A stretch of DNA of 8,021 bases. It comes from Bacillota bacterium. GTDB taxonomy: Bacteria > Bacillota > DTU030 > DUMP01. Each line of letters starts with the position of its first letter. Position 1 is the first letter of the stretch. The notes under the pieces were generated by a model that was not told the DNA's origin, ran no database searches, and saw only the letters and a list, made by a program, of their open reading frames with translations. The DNA lies in the NCBI GenBank assembly GCA_012735455.1, contig JAAYHG010000085.1, forward strand, positions 1 to 8,021, given 5' to 3'. This document shows positions 1 to 5,298 of this stretch, in pieces. A program made the translations under genes and the position numbers.

Positions 1-319
1 GCGTGTACCAGATACCCACCACAATAGCTGTGATGAGGCCGCCGTGAATAGCCAGGCCGCCTTGCCATATCTGGGGTATTTCCGCTAGGTGAGTGCGGTA
101 ATAGTCCCACTGAAAAACCACATAGTAAAGCCGGGCGCCGAGCCATCCAAGCGGTGCAGCCAGAAGAATGAAGTTAAGGAAGGTGTCCTCGTCCAAGCCT
201 TGACGCCGCGCCTCCTGCAGCGCTAGCCAGGTTCCTACCATAAGAGCTACAGCCATGAGGATGCCATACCAACGTACCGGAATAGAACCGATGTAAAAGG
301 CTATGGGGTCTGGTGTCAA
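1..319 (-). CDS. lgt: Prolipoprotein diacylglyceryl transferase, N-terminal part (runs off the left edge)
   Basis: Lgt moves a diacylglyceryl group from phosphatidylglycerol to the lipobox cysteine of prolipoproteins in the cytoplasmic membrane. Translating the minus strand gives about 106 residues, roughly 40 percent of the usual 260-290. They show the N-terminal pattern YIGSIPVRWYGILM, then a hydrophobic segment, GARLYYVVF near residues 61-69, and IWQGGLAIHGGLI near 84-96, which holds the conserved family histidine (H92 here). I chose the TTG at 317-319 because AGGTGG lies 5 nt upstream and the product then begins M-T-P-D-P-I-A-F, like other Lgt proteins. A GTG at 326-328 in the same frame is the alternative. 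The start lies about 30 nt after the Nudix stop codon, so the two genes are probably co-transcribed. The family assignment is firm; the exact start is not. Confidence 0.9.
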   Translation of the reverse strand, partial: MTPDPIAFYIGSIPVRWYGILMAVALMVGTWLALQEARRQGLDEDTFLNFILLAAPLGWLGARLYYVVFQWDYYRTHLAEIPQIWQGGLAIHGGLITAIVVGIWYT

Positions 320-351
320 GTTTACCACCTGGCCTTTCGCTAGCGATAATG

Positions 352-849
352 TCAGCGCGTGCCTGGGATTTGCCCTGCCTGGCTCCAGTAAAGAATGCTG
401 TGTGGCGGCTTGGTGGGCGGCGTGCCGTTTAGACAGCCAAGATGTTCAAGGAGTGGAATCAATCCTTGGGTGAGTCTCTCACGGGGGAGTTTTGCCAAGG
501 GTACCCAGGAGGCTTCCTTGGCATCAGAGCTGGGTCTAAGTTTGCCCCCCTTTACCTCGGCCCAGAAATCCACCAGCACATAATGATAGGCCACTTGCCC
601 CTTAGCATCCCTAGTTAGAGAGTCCAAGACCGCCACCACCGGCCCTGCCTGGATTTTGAGTCCACATTCTTCTCGAACCTCGCGTTCCACAGCCTCAGAC
701 AGGACCTCGCCCAACTCCACGGCTCCACCAGGAATGCTCCACAACCCTTGAGCCGGCTCCTTACCGCGACGCACCAAGAGGATGCTCTCGTTATGAATAA
801 TGACAGCGCCGACCCCAACAACAGGTTGTACAGGGTAAAGGCATTGCAT
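352..849 (-). CDS. Nudix hydrolase (MutT/ADP-ribose pyrophosphatase-like)
   Basis: This is a 165-residue Nudix family protein, which hydrolyses nucleoside diphosphates linked to another moiety, with a divalent metal. The Nudix box GX5EX7REUXEEXGU is complete at residues 42-64: G42, E48, then REVREECGL from R56. It is preceded by GLWSIPGG, typical of ADP-ribose pyrophosphatase-like and MutT-like members. Residues 9-27 form the opening beta strands (VVGVGAVIIHNESILLVRR). After about residue 138 the proline-rich tail matches nothing I recognise and makes the protein slightly longer than the usual 140-150. The ATG has AGAAGG 7 nt upstream. The substrate (ADP-ribose, 8-oxo-dGTP or other) cannot be read from the sequence. 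Downstream lies lgt on the same strand, with a gap of about 30 nt. Confidence 0.9.
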   Translation of the reverse strand: MQCLYPVQPVVGVGAVIIHNESILLVRRGKEPAQGLWSIPGGAVELGEVLSEAVEREVREECGLKIQAGPVVAVLDSLTRDAKGQVAYHYVLVDFWAEVKGGKLRPSSDAKEASWVPLAKLPRERLTQGLIPLLEHLGCLNGTPPTKPPHSILYWSQAGQIPGTR

Positions 850-882
850 GCTAAAACCTTCTTTCGCCCAAACTACCAGGAG

Positions 883-914
883 ATTCGCCTCTTGAGCACT
901 AAATCCTCCCTGCC
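883..914 (-). promoter_or_regulatory. Candidate upstream element, copy 1 (AGGATTT-N11-GGCGAAT)
   Basis: Read on the minus strand, this holds GGCAGGGAGGATTT (914-901), 11 nt, then GGCGAAT (889-883). It ends 33 nt before the Nudix start codon. The same layout with the same 11-nt spacer occurs ahead of the threonine synthase-like gene. It could be a two-box promoter for an alternative sigma factor or a leader RNA motif; neither is shown. No ordinary -35/-10 pair stands out here. Confidence 0.4.
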
Positions 915-1022
915 ATAATTTTGTGGTTCCGCAGACTGGGAAAAAAGGCCCTTGTAACCTATCTTACCCGCGTTGTGGACGGACTAAGAGTCCTGGGGTG
1001 AATAAAGGCAGTTTTATAGCCC

Positions 1023-1105
1023 GGGGCCTCAGACGGCGCTTCCTCCTTGAAGGATGGCGCTCCAGGCAATTAAAAGGAGCCGTCCCGCATTAGCAAGGCG
1101 GCCCC
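1023..1105. other. Structured intergenic segment, possible three-way junction RNA
   Basis: Nested inverted repeats are visible. GGGGCC (1023-1028) pairs with GGCCCC (1100-1105). GACG (1032-1035) pairs with CGTC (1081-1084). Inside these are two hairpins: GCGC (1036-1039) with GCGC (1057-1060), capped by TCCT-TGA-AGGA, and GCTCC (1059-1063) with GGAGC (1076-1080). Together they would form a closing stem, an inner stem and two arms. The strand is not settled. On the minus strand it would lie between the small membrane protein and the Nudix gene, about 170 nt before the latter. No T-run follows on either strand, so a simple terminator is unlikely. It matches no riboswitch class I can identify. 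Confidence 0.35.
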
Positions 1106-1119
1106 CCTAAGGGACTACT

Positions 1120-1461
1120 CTACTCCTCTGTTGAGCCAGGGTCAAATTCGGGATTCTGGTCAAAATCTGTTTGCCACTGTTTAGTGTTGAGTCTTGCATT
1201 CTCGTCGTTGGCCGTCGCAAAGTCACACTTTTTACCGCGGATCTCTTTCACCATTTTGTCCCAGCTGTCCTTGACCTGGTTGGACCACTTGTGCATTTGG
1301 TCTCCAGCGTTGAGCGTACCAATGGCCCCTGTTACGGCCAGCCTTTTCAACTGCCGCCGGGCCCAGGGGGACAATGCTGTTACAGTTATCGCGCCCAGCA
1401 AGAAACTGCTCCAAGAAAAGCGCTTCTTACGCGGCATGCCTTTGATAAGGTTTTTCCACAT
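1120..1461 (-). CDS. Small single-pass membrane protein of unknown function
   Basis: This 113-residue protein has a basic N-terminus (KKR near 12-14), one hydrophobic stretch (about residues 17-31, SSFLLGAITVTALSP), then a basic and amphipathic segment (RRQLKRLAVTGAIGTL, 35-50). A mostly helical soluble part with several lysines and tryptophans follows, and the tail is acidic (DFDQNPEFDPGSTEE). The layout recalls small YtxH-like or similar proteins with one N-terminal membrane anchor, but I do not recognise the family. The start is well supported: AGAGGTGAT lies just upstream of the ATG. It is divergent from gltX, with 270 bp between the two start codons. The overlapping open frames on the plus strand have no comparable support. 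Confidence 0.65.
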   Translation of the reverse strand: MWKNLIKGMPRKKRFSWSSFLLGAITVTALSPWARRQLKRLAVTGAIGTLNAGDQMHKWSNQVKDSWDKMVKEIRGKKCDFATANDENARLNTKQWQTDFDQNPEFDPGSTEE

Positions 1462-1583
1462 TTTGTATCACCTCTTGTCGTGTTGCTCTCTAGACTATTT
1501 TTACCCTCGCAGGACTCCTTATCCTGGGTGGATTATCCAATATTAGAATAAAGTGGACTAATTGGGAGCAGAATAGGTTCAGG

Positions 1584-1611
1584 GAACAGACGCAGCGCCA
1601 GCTGTTCGCTG
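1584..1611. repeat. Short inverted repeats upstream of the gltX promoter
   Basis: GAACAG (1584-1589) and CTGTTC (1602-1607) form a 6-bp inverted repeat around a 12-nt loop. CAGCG (1593-1597) and CGCTG (1607-1611) offer an alternative pairing. The stretch lies upstream of the likely gltX promoter, between divergent genes. The gap holds no T-box signature (no GGGTGGTACCGCG-like block), although T-boxes are common before synthetase genes in Firmicutes. Its role is unknown. Confidence 0.25.
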
Positions 1612-1656
1612 TCCTACGCTTCCTTCCCTTCGGCCTTAGAATCAGGGGGTAGGGGA

Positions 1657-1684
1657 TGAAATTAGCCTCAGCGTGTGATATACT
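1657..1684 (+). promoter_or_regulatory. Probable sigma-A promoter of gltX
   Basis: TATACT (1679-1684) is a good -10 box, preceded by GTGTGA. A weak -35, TGAAAT (1657-1662), sits 16 bp upstream. The predicted transcript starts about 40 nt before the gltX start codon, so the leader is short. Confidence 0.5.
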
Positions 1685-1731
1685 GAAACCTGTGATAAGC
1701 CTTGCGATTGGCGCTCACGGGAGGGATTGTT

Positions 1732-3207
1732 ATGGAGAAGGTGAGGGTAAGGTTTGCGCCGAGCCCCACTGGTAAGCTACATATCGGTGGAGCCAGGACA
1801 GCCCTTTTCAATTGGCTGTTGGCCCGCTCCACTGGAGGAACCTTCGTCCTGCGGATTGAGGACACCGATGTGGAACGCTCCACCCAGGCTTCGGTGGATC
1901 AGATTATCTCTTCCCTCAAGTGGCTCGGCCTTGATTGGGATGAGGGTCCGGAAATTGGCGGCGAGTACGGTCCCTACTTTCAGTCCGAGCGACTGCACCT
2001 TTATGAAGACAAGGCGCAAGAACTTATCGATAAGGGTAAGGCCTACCTTTGTTACTGTACCCCCGAAGAGTTAGAGGCCAAACGGGAAGAGGCCCGGCGT
2101 ACGGGGCGTCCTCCCCGCTATGACGGGCACTGCCGCAATCTGTCTGAAGAGGAGTGCGCTCGTCTGGCGGCTGAGGGCCGGCAGGCAGTGATCCGGCTCA
2201 AGGTGCCTGAGACGGGTGAGACAGTGGTGGACGACCTGATCCGCGGCCGTGTGGTTTTCCAGAACAGTATTCTAGACGACTTTATTATTATCAAGTCCAA
2301 CGGCATGCCCACCTACAACTACGCTTGTGTTGTTGATGATCATGCCATGAGGTTGACCCACATCATTCGGGCCGAGGAACATCTTTCCAATACACCGCGG
2401 CAGGTGCTGCTCTATCAGGCCTTGGGGTATGAGCTGCCTCAGTTTGCCCACGTGCCCATGATCTTAGCTCCGGATCGCTCGAAACTCAGCAAGCGGCACG
2501 GAGCGACCTCGGTGGAAGAGTTCCGGGATCAAGGCTATTTGCAAGAAGCCATCATTAACTATCTGGCCCTGCTTGGTTGGTCACCGGAGGGGACTGATGA
2601 AATCATGCCCCTGGAGGACATAGTGAAGCAGTTCAGCCTGGAGCGGGTCTCAAAGAATGCCGCTATTTATGACACTAAGAAGCTGACCTGGATTAACGGG
2701 TACTACCTGCGCAATTTACCGGGAGAGCGTGTTGTGCAAGAGACACTGCCCTTCCTTAAACGGTTGGGCCTTATCGGTGAAGAGCCCGGTGAAGACGAGC
2801 TTAGGCTCGCCCACGATTCTGTTTTGCTCACCCGTGATCGGGCCAAAACCTTAGAGGAGCTAGCTGACGCAGTAAGCTATTTCTTCAAAGACGGGTTTGA
2901 CTACGACGAGAAAGGCGTGCAGAAACATTTCTCCGATCCTGCAGCAGCAGATCGACTGTGTCAGGCAAGAGCTCGCCTGGAGGCACTTGCGGACTTTACT
3001 TATGAGAGTATCGAGAGTGAGTATCGGCAGCTGGCGGAGGAACTGGGTATCAAGGCCGCGCAACTCATCCACCCTACCCGGCTAGCATTGAGCGGCCGTA
3101 CCATAGGTCCTGGCCTCTTTGAGCTTATGGCTCTCCTTGGTCGTGAGAAGTGCCTGAAACGCCTTGAGCGTGCCATTGACTTTATCGGGCAACGAACAGT
3201 GGAGTAA
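1732..3207 (+). CDS. gltX: Glutamyl-tRNA synthetase
   Basis: This class I aminoacyl-tRNA synthetase attaches glutamate to tRNA-Glu in the cytoplasm. In bacteria without glutaminyl-tRNA synthetase it also mischarges tRNA-Gln for the GatCAB amidotransferase. The 491 residues match the family length. RFAPSPTGKLHIGG at residues 7-20 holds the HIGH-type motif (HIGG, 17-20). FVLRIEDTD follows at 38-46, and RSKLSKRHG at 249-257 is the KMSKS-type loop. C107, C109 and C134 with H133 resemble the zinc-binding insert of some GluRS enzymes, though the spacing is not the exact E. coli one. The C-terminal third is the helical anticodon-binding domain. The ATG start is chosen over a TTG 30 nt upstream because GGGAGG lies about 7 nt before it. 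Whether the enzyme is discriminating or not cannot be decided by eye. Confidence 0.97.
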   Translation: MEKVRVRFAPSPTGKLHIGGARTALFNWLLARSTGGTFVLRIEDTDVERSTQASVDQIISSLKWLGLDWDEGPEIGGEYGPYFQSERLHLYEDKAQELIDKGKAYLCYCTPEELEAKREEARRTGRPPRYDGHCRNLSEEECARLAAEGRQAVIRLKVPETGETVVDDLIRGRVVFQNSILDDFIIIKSNGMPTYNYACVVDDHAMRLTHIIRAEEHLSNTPRQVLLYQALGYELPQFAHVPMILAPDRSKLSKRHGATSVEEFRDQGYLQEAIINYLALLGWSPEGTDEIMPLEDIVKQFSLERVSKNAAIYDTKKLTWINGYYLRNLPGERVVQETLPFLKRLGLIGEEPGEDELRLAHDSVLLTRDRAKTLEELADAVSYFFKDGFDYDEKGVQKHFSDPAAADRLCQARARLEALADFTYESIESEYRQLAEELGIKAAQLIHPTRLALSGRTIGPGLFELMALLGREKCLKRLERAIDFIGQRTVE

Positions 3208-3298
3208 GAGCTCTGGGAAAAGGGCAAGACCTTTCTTCAGCCGACGCAATTTAAATCAATATCAACATGCCGGAAACAGCCGCGATGACTGTCTTTAG

Positions 3299-3336
3299 AG
3301 ATGAGCGAGGCACCCTTGTTGGTGCCTCGCTCATCT
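3299..3336. terminator. Perfect hairpin between convergent gltX and threonine synthase-like gene
   Basis: AGATGAGCGAGGCACC (3299-3314) and its exact complement (3321-3336) form a 16-bp stem with a 6-nt loop. The stem reaches the last base of the convergent gene's stop codon. It probably serves both genes. Neither side has a proper T-run, so it would be a weak or atypical intrinsic terminator, or a 3'-end stabilising hairpin. Confidence 0.7.
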
Positions 3337-4469
3337 TAGAGATCTAATCTCCTACCATAAACCTCCAGCAACTTATCTGTGGCCTTGAGCCCACTGCCAG
3401 TCAGCACCACTACTACACGTTCGGTGCGGCTTATGGTTCCTGTTTCTAGGCACTGGTTCAGCGCCGCTCCTACTGTGGCGGAGGTGGGCTCTACATAGAT
3501 ACCGCAGCGAGCGAGCTCAAGCAATGCGGAGATGATCTCTTCTTCGCTCACAGTGACGAAGGTACCGCCGCTCTCCCTTACTGCTGCCAGAACTTCGTGG
3601 CCGCGGGGTGGGGTGGAAGAGGCGATTCCTTCAGCCAGGGTCTCTCCCTTGCTGATTAATGCGGGTTCGGTTTGCCCGGCGGCGAAGGCGGTAGCCAGGG
3701 GAGCGCAAGCACTAGTTTGCACAGCAATGAGACGAGGTCGGGTGGATATTACTCCGGCTTTCCAAAGCTGCTGCATTCCGGCTGCCAGCCCCAGCACAAG
3801 GCTACCGTTGCCGGCTGGGACAATTATGCTATCCGGCAAGCTCCAGTCTAGCTGTTCCGCCAGTTCAAAGGCCAGAGTTTTGACCCCTTCGGTAAAGAGA
3901 GGGCTCAGGTTGTGACTGGCGTAGAAGGTGTTTTCTGCGGCAGTCAGGACAGCGCGTGTGGTGTCCTCGCGGCTACCTGGCACCGCTACCAGATGAGCAC
4001 CGCTCAAGGCTATTTGAACCCGCTTGCCGCGGCTGGCCTTGGCGGGCACGTAAATGGTGCAGTTAATCCCTGCCCGAGCAGCGTAGGTGGCCAAGGAGGC
4101 CCCGGCGTTGCCGGAGGAGTCTTCTACCACTTCTTTTATACCCCAGGTCTCAAGTTGGGAGACCAGGAGCGTGGTGCCTCTGTCCTTGAATGAACCGCTA
4201 GGGCACAGGTAATCCAGTTTAAAAAGTATCTCTTTGCCCCGCCAGGAAAGGGGTAGGAGGGGAGTAAAACCTTCGCCCAGGGTAACAATCGAAGCCCCTG
4301 GGGCAAGGGGTAGAGCATGACTGTAACGCCAAAGGGAGTAGTTGTCTTTTGCGATGCGCTTCGGTTCAAAAGGTAAATCAAAGTCAGGATTTAAGTAGCT
4401 TCCACAAGTACAGCGCCAGATAGGTTCTTCCGTGCCGTAACGTGCTTGGCAGTGCGGGCATACAAACAT
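3336..4469 (-). CDS. thrC: Threonine synthase-like PLP enzyme with N-terminal zinc ribbon
   Basis: This is a 377-residue fold-type II PLP enzyme. Threonine synthase turns O-phosphohomoserine into threonine. C4, C7, C20 and C22 form a zinc-ribbon-like start, common in this group. PSGSFKDRG at 90-98 carries the PLP lysine K95. EDSSGNAGAS at 116-125 and PAGNGSL at 218-224 are the substrate-loop and phosphate-binding motifs, and TGSGLK near 357-362 closes the cofactor pocket. The ATG has AAGGGGG 8 nt upstream. No homoserine dehydrogenase or homoserine kinase gene adjoins it, so threonine synthesis is not backed by context. Related enzymes with other substrates, such as cysteate synthase or diaminopropionate-type lyases, share the fold. 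I am confident of the family and less sure of the substrate, so the symbol is provisional. Confidence 0.85.
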   Translation of the reverse strand: MFVCPHCQARYGTEEPIWRCTCGSYLNPDFDLPFEPKRIAKDNYSLWRYSHALPLAPGASIVTLGEGFTPLLPLSWRGKEILFKLDYLCPSGSFKDRGTTLLVSQLETWGIKEVVEDSSGNAGASLATYAARAGINCTIYVPAKASRGKRVQIALSGAHLVAVPGSREDTTRAVLTAAENTFYASHNLSPLFTEGVKTLAFELAEQLDWSLPDSIIVPAGNGSLVLGLAAGMQQLWKAGVISTRPRLIAVQTSACAPLATAFAAGQTEPALISKGETLAEGIASSTPPRGHEVLAAVRESGGTFVTVSEEEIISALLELARCGIYVEPTSATVGAALNQCLETGTISRTERVVVVLTGSGLKATDKLLEVYGRRLDL

Positions 4470-4500
4470 GATGTCGCCCCCTTATTTTTCCTTCTTAACT

Positions 4501-4528
4501 ATTTGCCCCAGGGGTGAGAAATCCTGCC
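4501..4528 (-). promoter_or_regulatory. Candidate upstream element, copy 2 (AGGATTT-N11-GGCAAAT)
   Basis: Read on the minus strand, GGCAGGATTT (4528-4519) is followed by 11 nt and then GGCAAAT (4507-4501). It ends 31 nt before the start codon of the threonine synthase-like gene. Copy 1, ahead of the Nudix gene, has the same two boxes, the same 11-nt spacer and nearly the same distance to the start codon (33 nt). Confidence 0.4.
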
Positions 4529-4565
4529 AAGGGATCGTTGCAGCGTTAAAGGAGGAACCAACAGA

Positions 4566-4622
4566 ATGATAGCGAACTTAAGTGATGCAAAGGGGGAGAT
4601 AATTTGTTCAAGTGTAATCTGA
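4566..4622 (+). CDS. Possible 18-residue leader ORF overlapping the DUF6485 start
   Basis: ATG at 4566 follows a strong AAAGGAGG (4548-4555) by 10 nt. It opens a short frame, [18 protein letters not shown], that ends 19 nt inside the DUF6485 gene. Such an overlap could couple translation of the two. The peptide has no recognisable function, and the frame may be accidental; the ribosome binding site is the only support. Confidence 0.22.
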   Translation: MIANLSDAKGEIICSSVI

Positions 4623-4801
4623 AGGCCAATAGGGAACGCTGCAGCTGCACATATGAACCTTGTCCGCGTAAAGGCCGCTGCTGCGAGTGTATAGCCTACC
4701 ACAAGCAGTATGGTGAAATACCCGGCTGCCTGTTCTCGCGGGAAGCGGAGGTAACCTATGACCGCTCTATAGAGGCTTTTATTAAAGACCATTCTTCGTA
4801 A
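4604..4801 (+). CDS. DUF6485 family small cysteine-rich protein
   Basis: This is a 65-residue protein of a small family known from Clostridia and other anaerobes, with no established function. Cysteines sit at 4, 13, 15, 20, 26, 27, 29 and 42, with H33. The family pattern [17 protein letters not shown] (13-29) is followed by a conserved IPGCLF and [10 protein letters not shown]. The spacing suggests a metal (zinc or iron) site, which is inference. The start is TTG at 4604, supported by AAAGGGGGAG just upstream and by the family's usual beginning (M-x-C-N-L). It probably shares a transcript with the DUF1294 gene 31 nt downstream. The long hydrophobic open frame on the opposite strand is a shadow of this gene. 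Confidence 0.85.
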   Translation: MFKCNLKANRERCSCTYEPCPRKGRCCECIAYHKQYGEIPGCLFSREAEVTYDRSIEAFIKDHSS

Positions 4802-4832
4802 GCGGGTTCGCAGAGAGAAGTGATGTCTTAGT

Positions 4833-5120
4833 ATGGGAGAGGGTGCAACAAAGGTGCTCGGTATGTTCGCAATCCTCCTTGCAGGTAATCTTTTTGCCTG
4901 TGGCTTGATGGGCTGGGATAAGAACTTGGCGCGACGTCAACAAGGGCGTGTGCCTGAACGCACACTTTTTCTTGTAGCGCTGTTGGGCGGGTCGCTAGGG
5001 GTTTGGGCCGGGATGTACCTTTTCCGGCATAAAACCCGGCACCTTAGTTTCACCTATGGGGTACCAGCCATCATCATCCTGCAAATAGGCATAATCTCAT
5101 TCTTGGCCCGGCTTACGTAA
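4833..5120 (+). CDS. DUF1294 family membrane protein
   Basis: This 95-residue inner-membrane protein of unknown function has the DUF1294 signature. A first membrane segment (about 8-26) ends in NLFACGLMGWDKNLAR. Then come GRVPERTLFLVALLGGSLGV (38-57), GMYLFRHKTRH (60-70) and a last membrane segment (about 76-91). The start is the ATG at 4833. Its ribosome binding site is weak (AAGTGATG, about 11 nt upstream), which may mean coupling to the upstream DUF6485 gene. The length is normal for the family. Confidence 0.9.
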   Translation: MGEGATKVLGMFAILLAGNLFACGLMGWDKNLARRQQGRVPERTLFLVALLGGSLGVWAGMYLFRHKTRHLSFTYGVPAIIILQIGIISFLARLT

Positions 5121-5131
5121 AATAGGATAAT
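5103..5131 (+). promoter_or_regulatory. Possible promoter for the aminotransferase gene
   Basis: TTGGCC (5103-5108), a 17-bp spacer and GATAAT (5126-5131) overlap the end of the DUF1294 gene. The following 78-nt leader carries GAACGG twice, about 18 nt apart, and then a strong AGGAGG. The -35 match is only partial. Confidence 0.4.
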
Positions 5132-5209
5132 CTTTGGTCTAAGGGACGGTAGCCTGAACGGGTCTTCTTGTCCGAACGGTTGCTTGCAAACTGAGAGGAG
5201 GCGCGCGGT

Positions 5210-5298
5210 ATGGACAAATTTGCGCGGGTGCGCCAGTCCTATCCTGTCTTGCAGAGCCAGGCTTACCTGGATACCACAGTACCACCGGACTTATCTCC
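5210..5298 (+). other. Out-of-frame N-terminal coding part of the aminotransferase
   Basis: ATG at 5210 has an optimal AGGAGG (5196-5201) 8 nt upstream. It encodes MDKFARVRQSYPVLQSQAYLDTT, the expected opening of a class V aminotransferase. That frame continues with unrelated residues to a TAG at 5330-5332 (40 codons in all). The family sequence resumes in another frame as STTGLISMESYNEIQ. The switch falls within about 5273-5286 and equals a one-base loss (or a -1 shift). This is either a sequencing or assembly indel, a recent mutation, or a recoding event; no classic slippery heptamer is visible. Confidence 0.75.

Noticed and set aside
979..991. Small palindrome GGACT-AAG-AGTCC as a regulator site
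   Set aside because: It is too short and matches no operator I can name.
1171..1551. Two plus-strand open frames (1171-1551 and 1184-1546) opposite the small membrane protein
   Set aside because: Neither shows a family pattern or ribosome binding site. The minus-strand frame has a strong site and a sensible membrane topology.
1560..1731. T-box riboswitch before gltX (an AGAATCAGGGGGTAGG string looked suggestive)
   Set aside because: The antiterminator core GGGTGGTACCGCG, a specifier stem and a terminator are all missing, and the likely promoter lies downstream of the string.
4499..4792. Minus-strand 97-residue hydrophobic frame opposite DUF6485
   Set aside because: It is a shadow: the plus-strand DUF6485 family match explains the sequence, and hydrophobic antisense frames are common.
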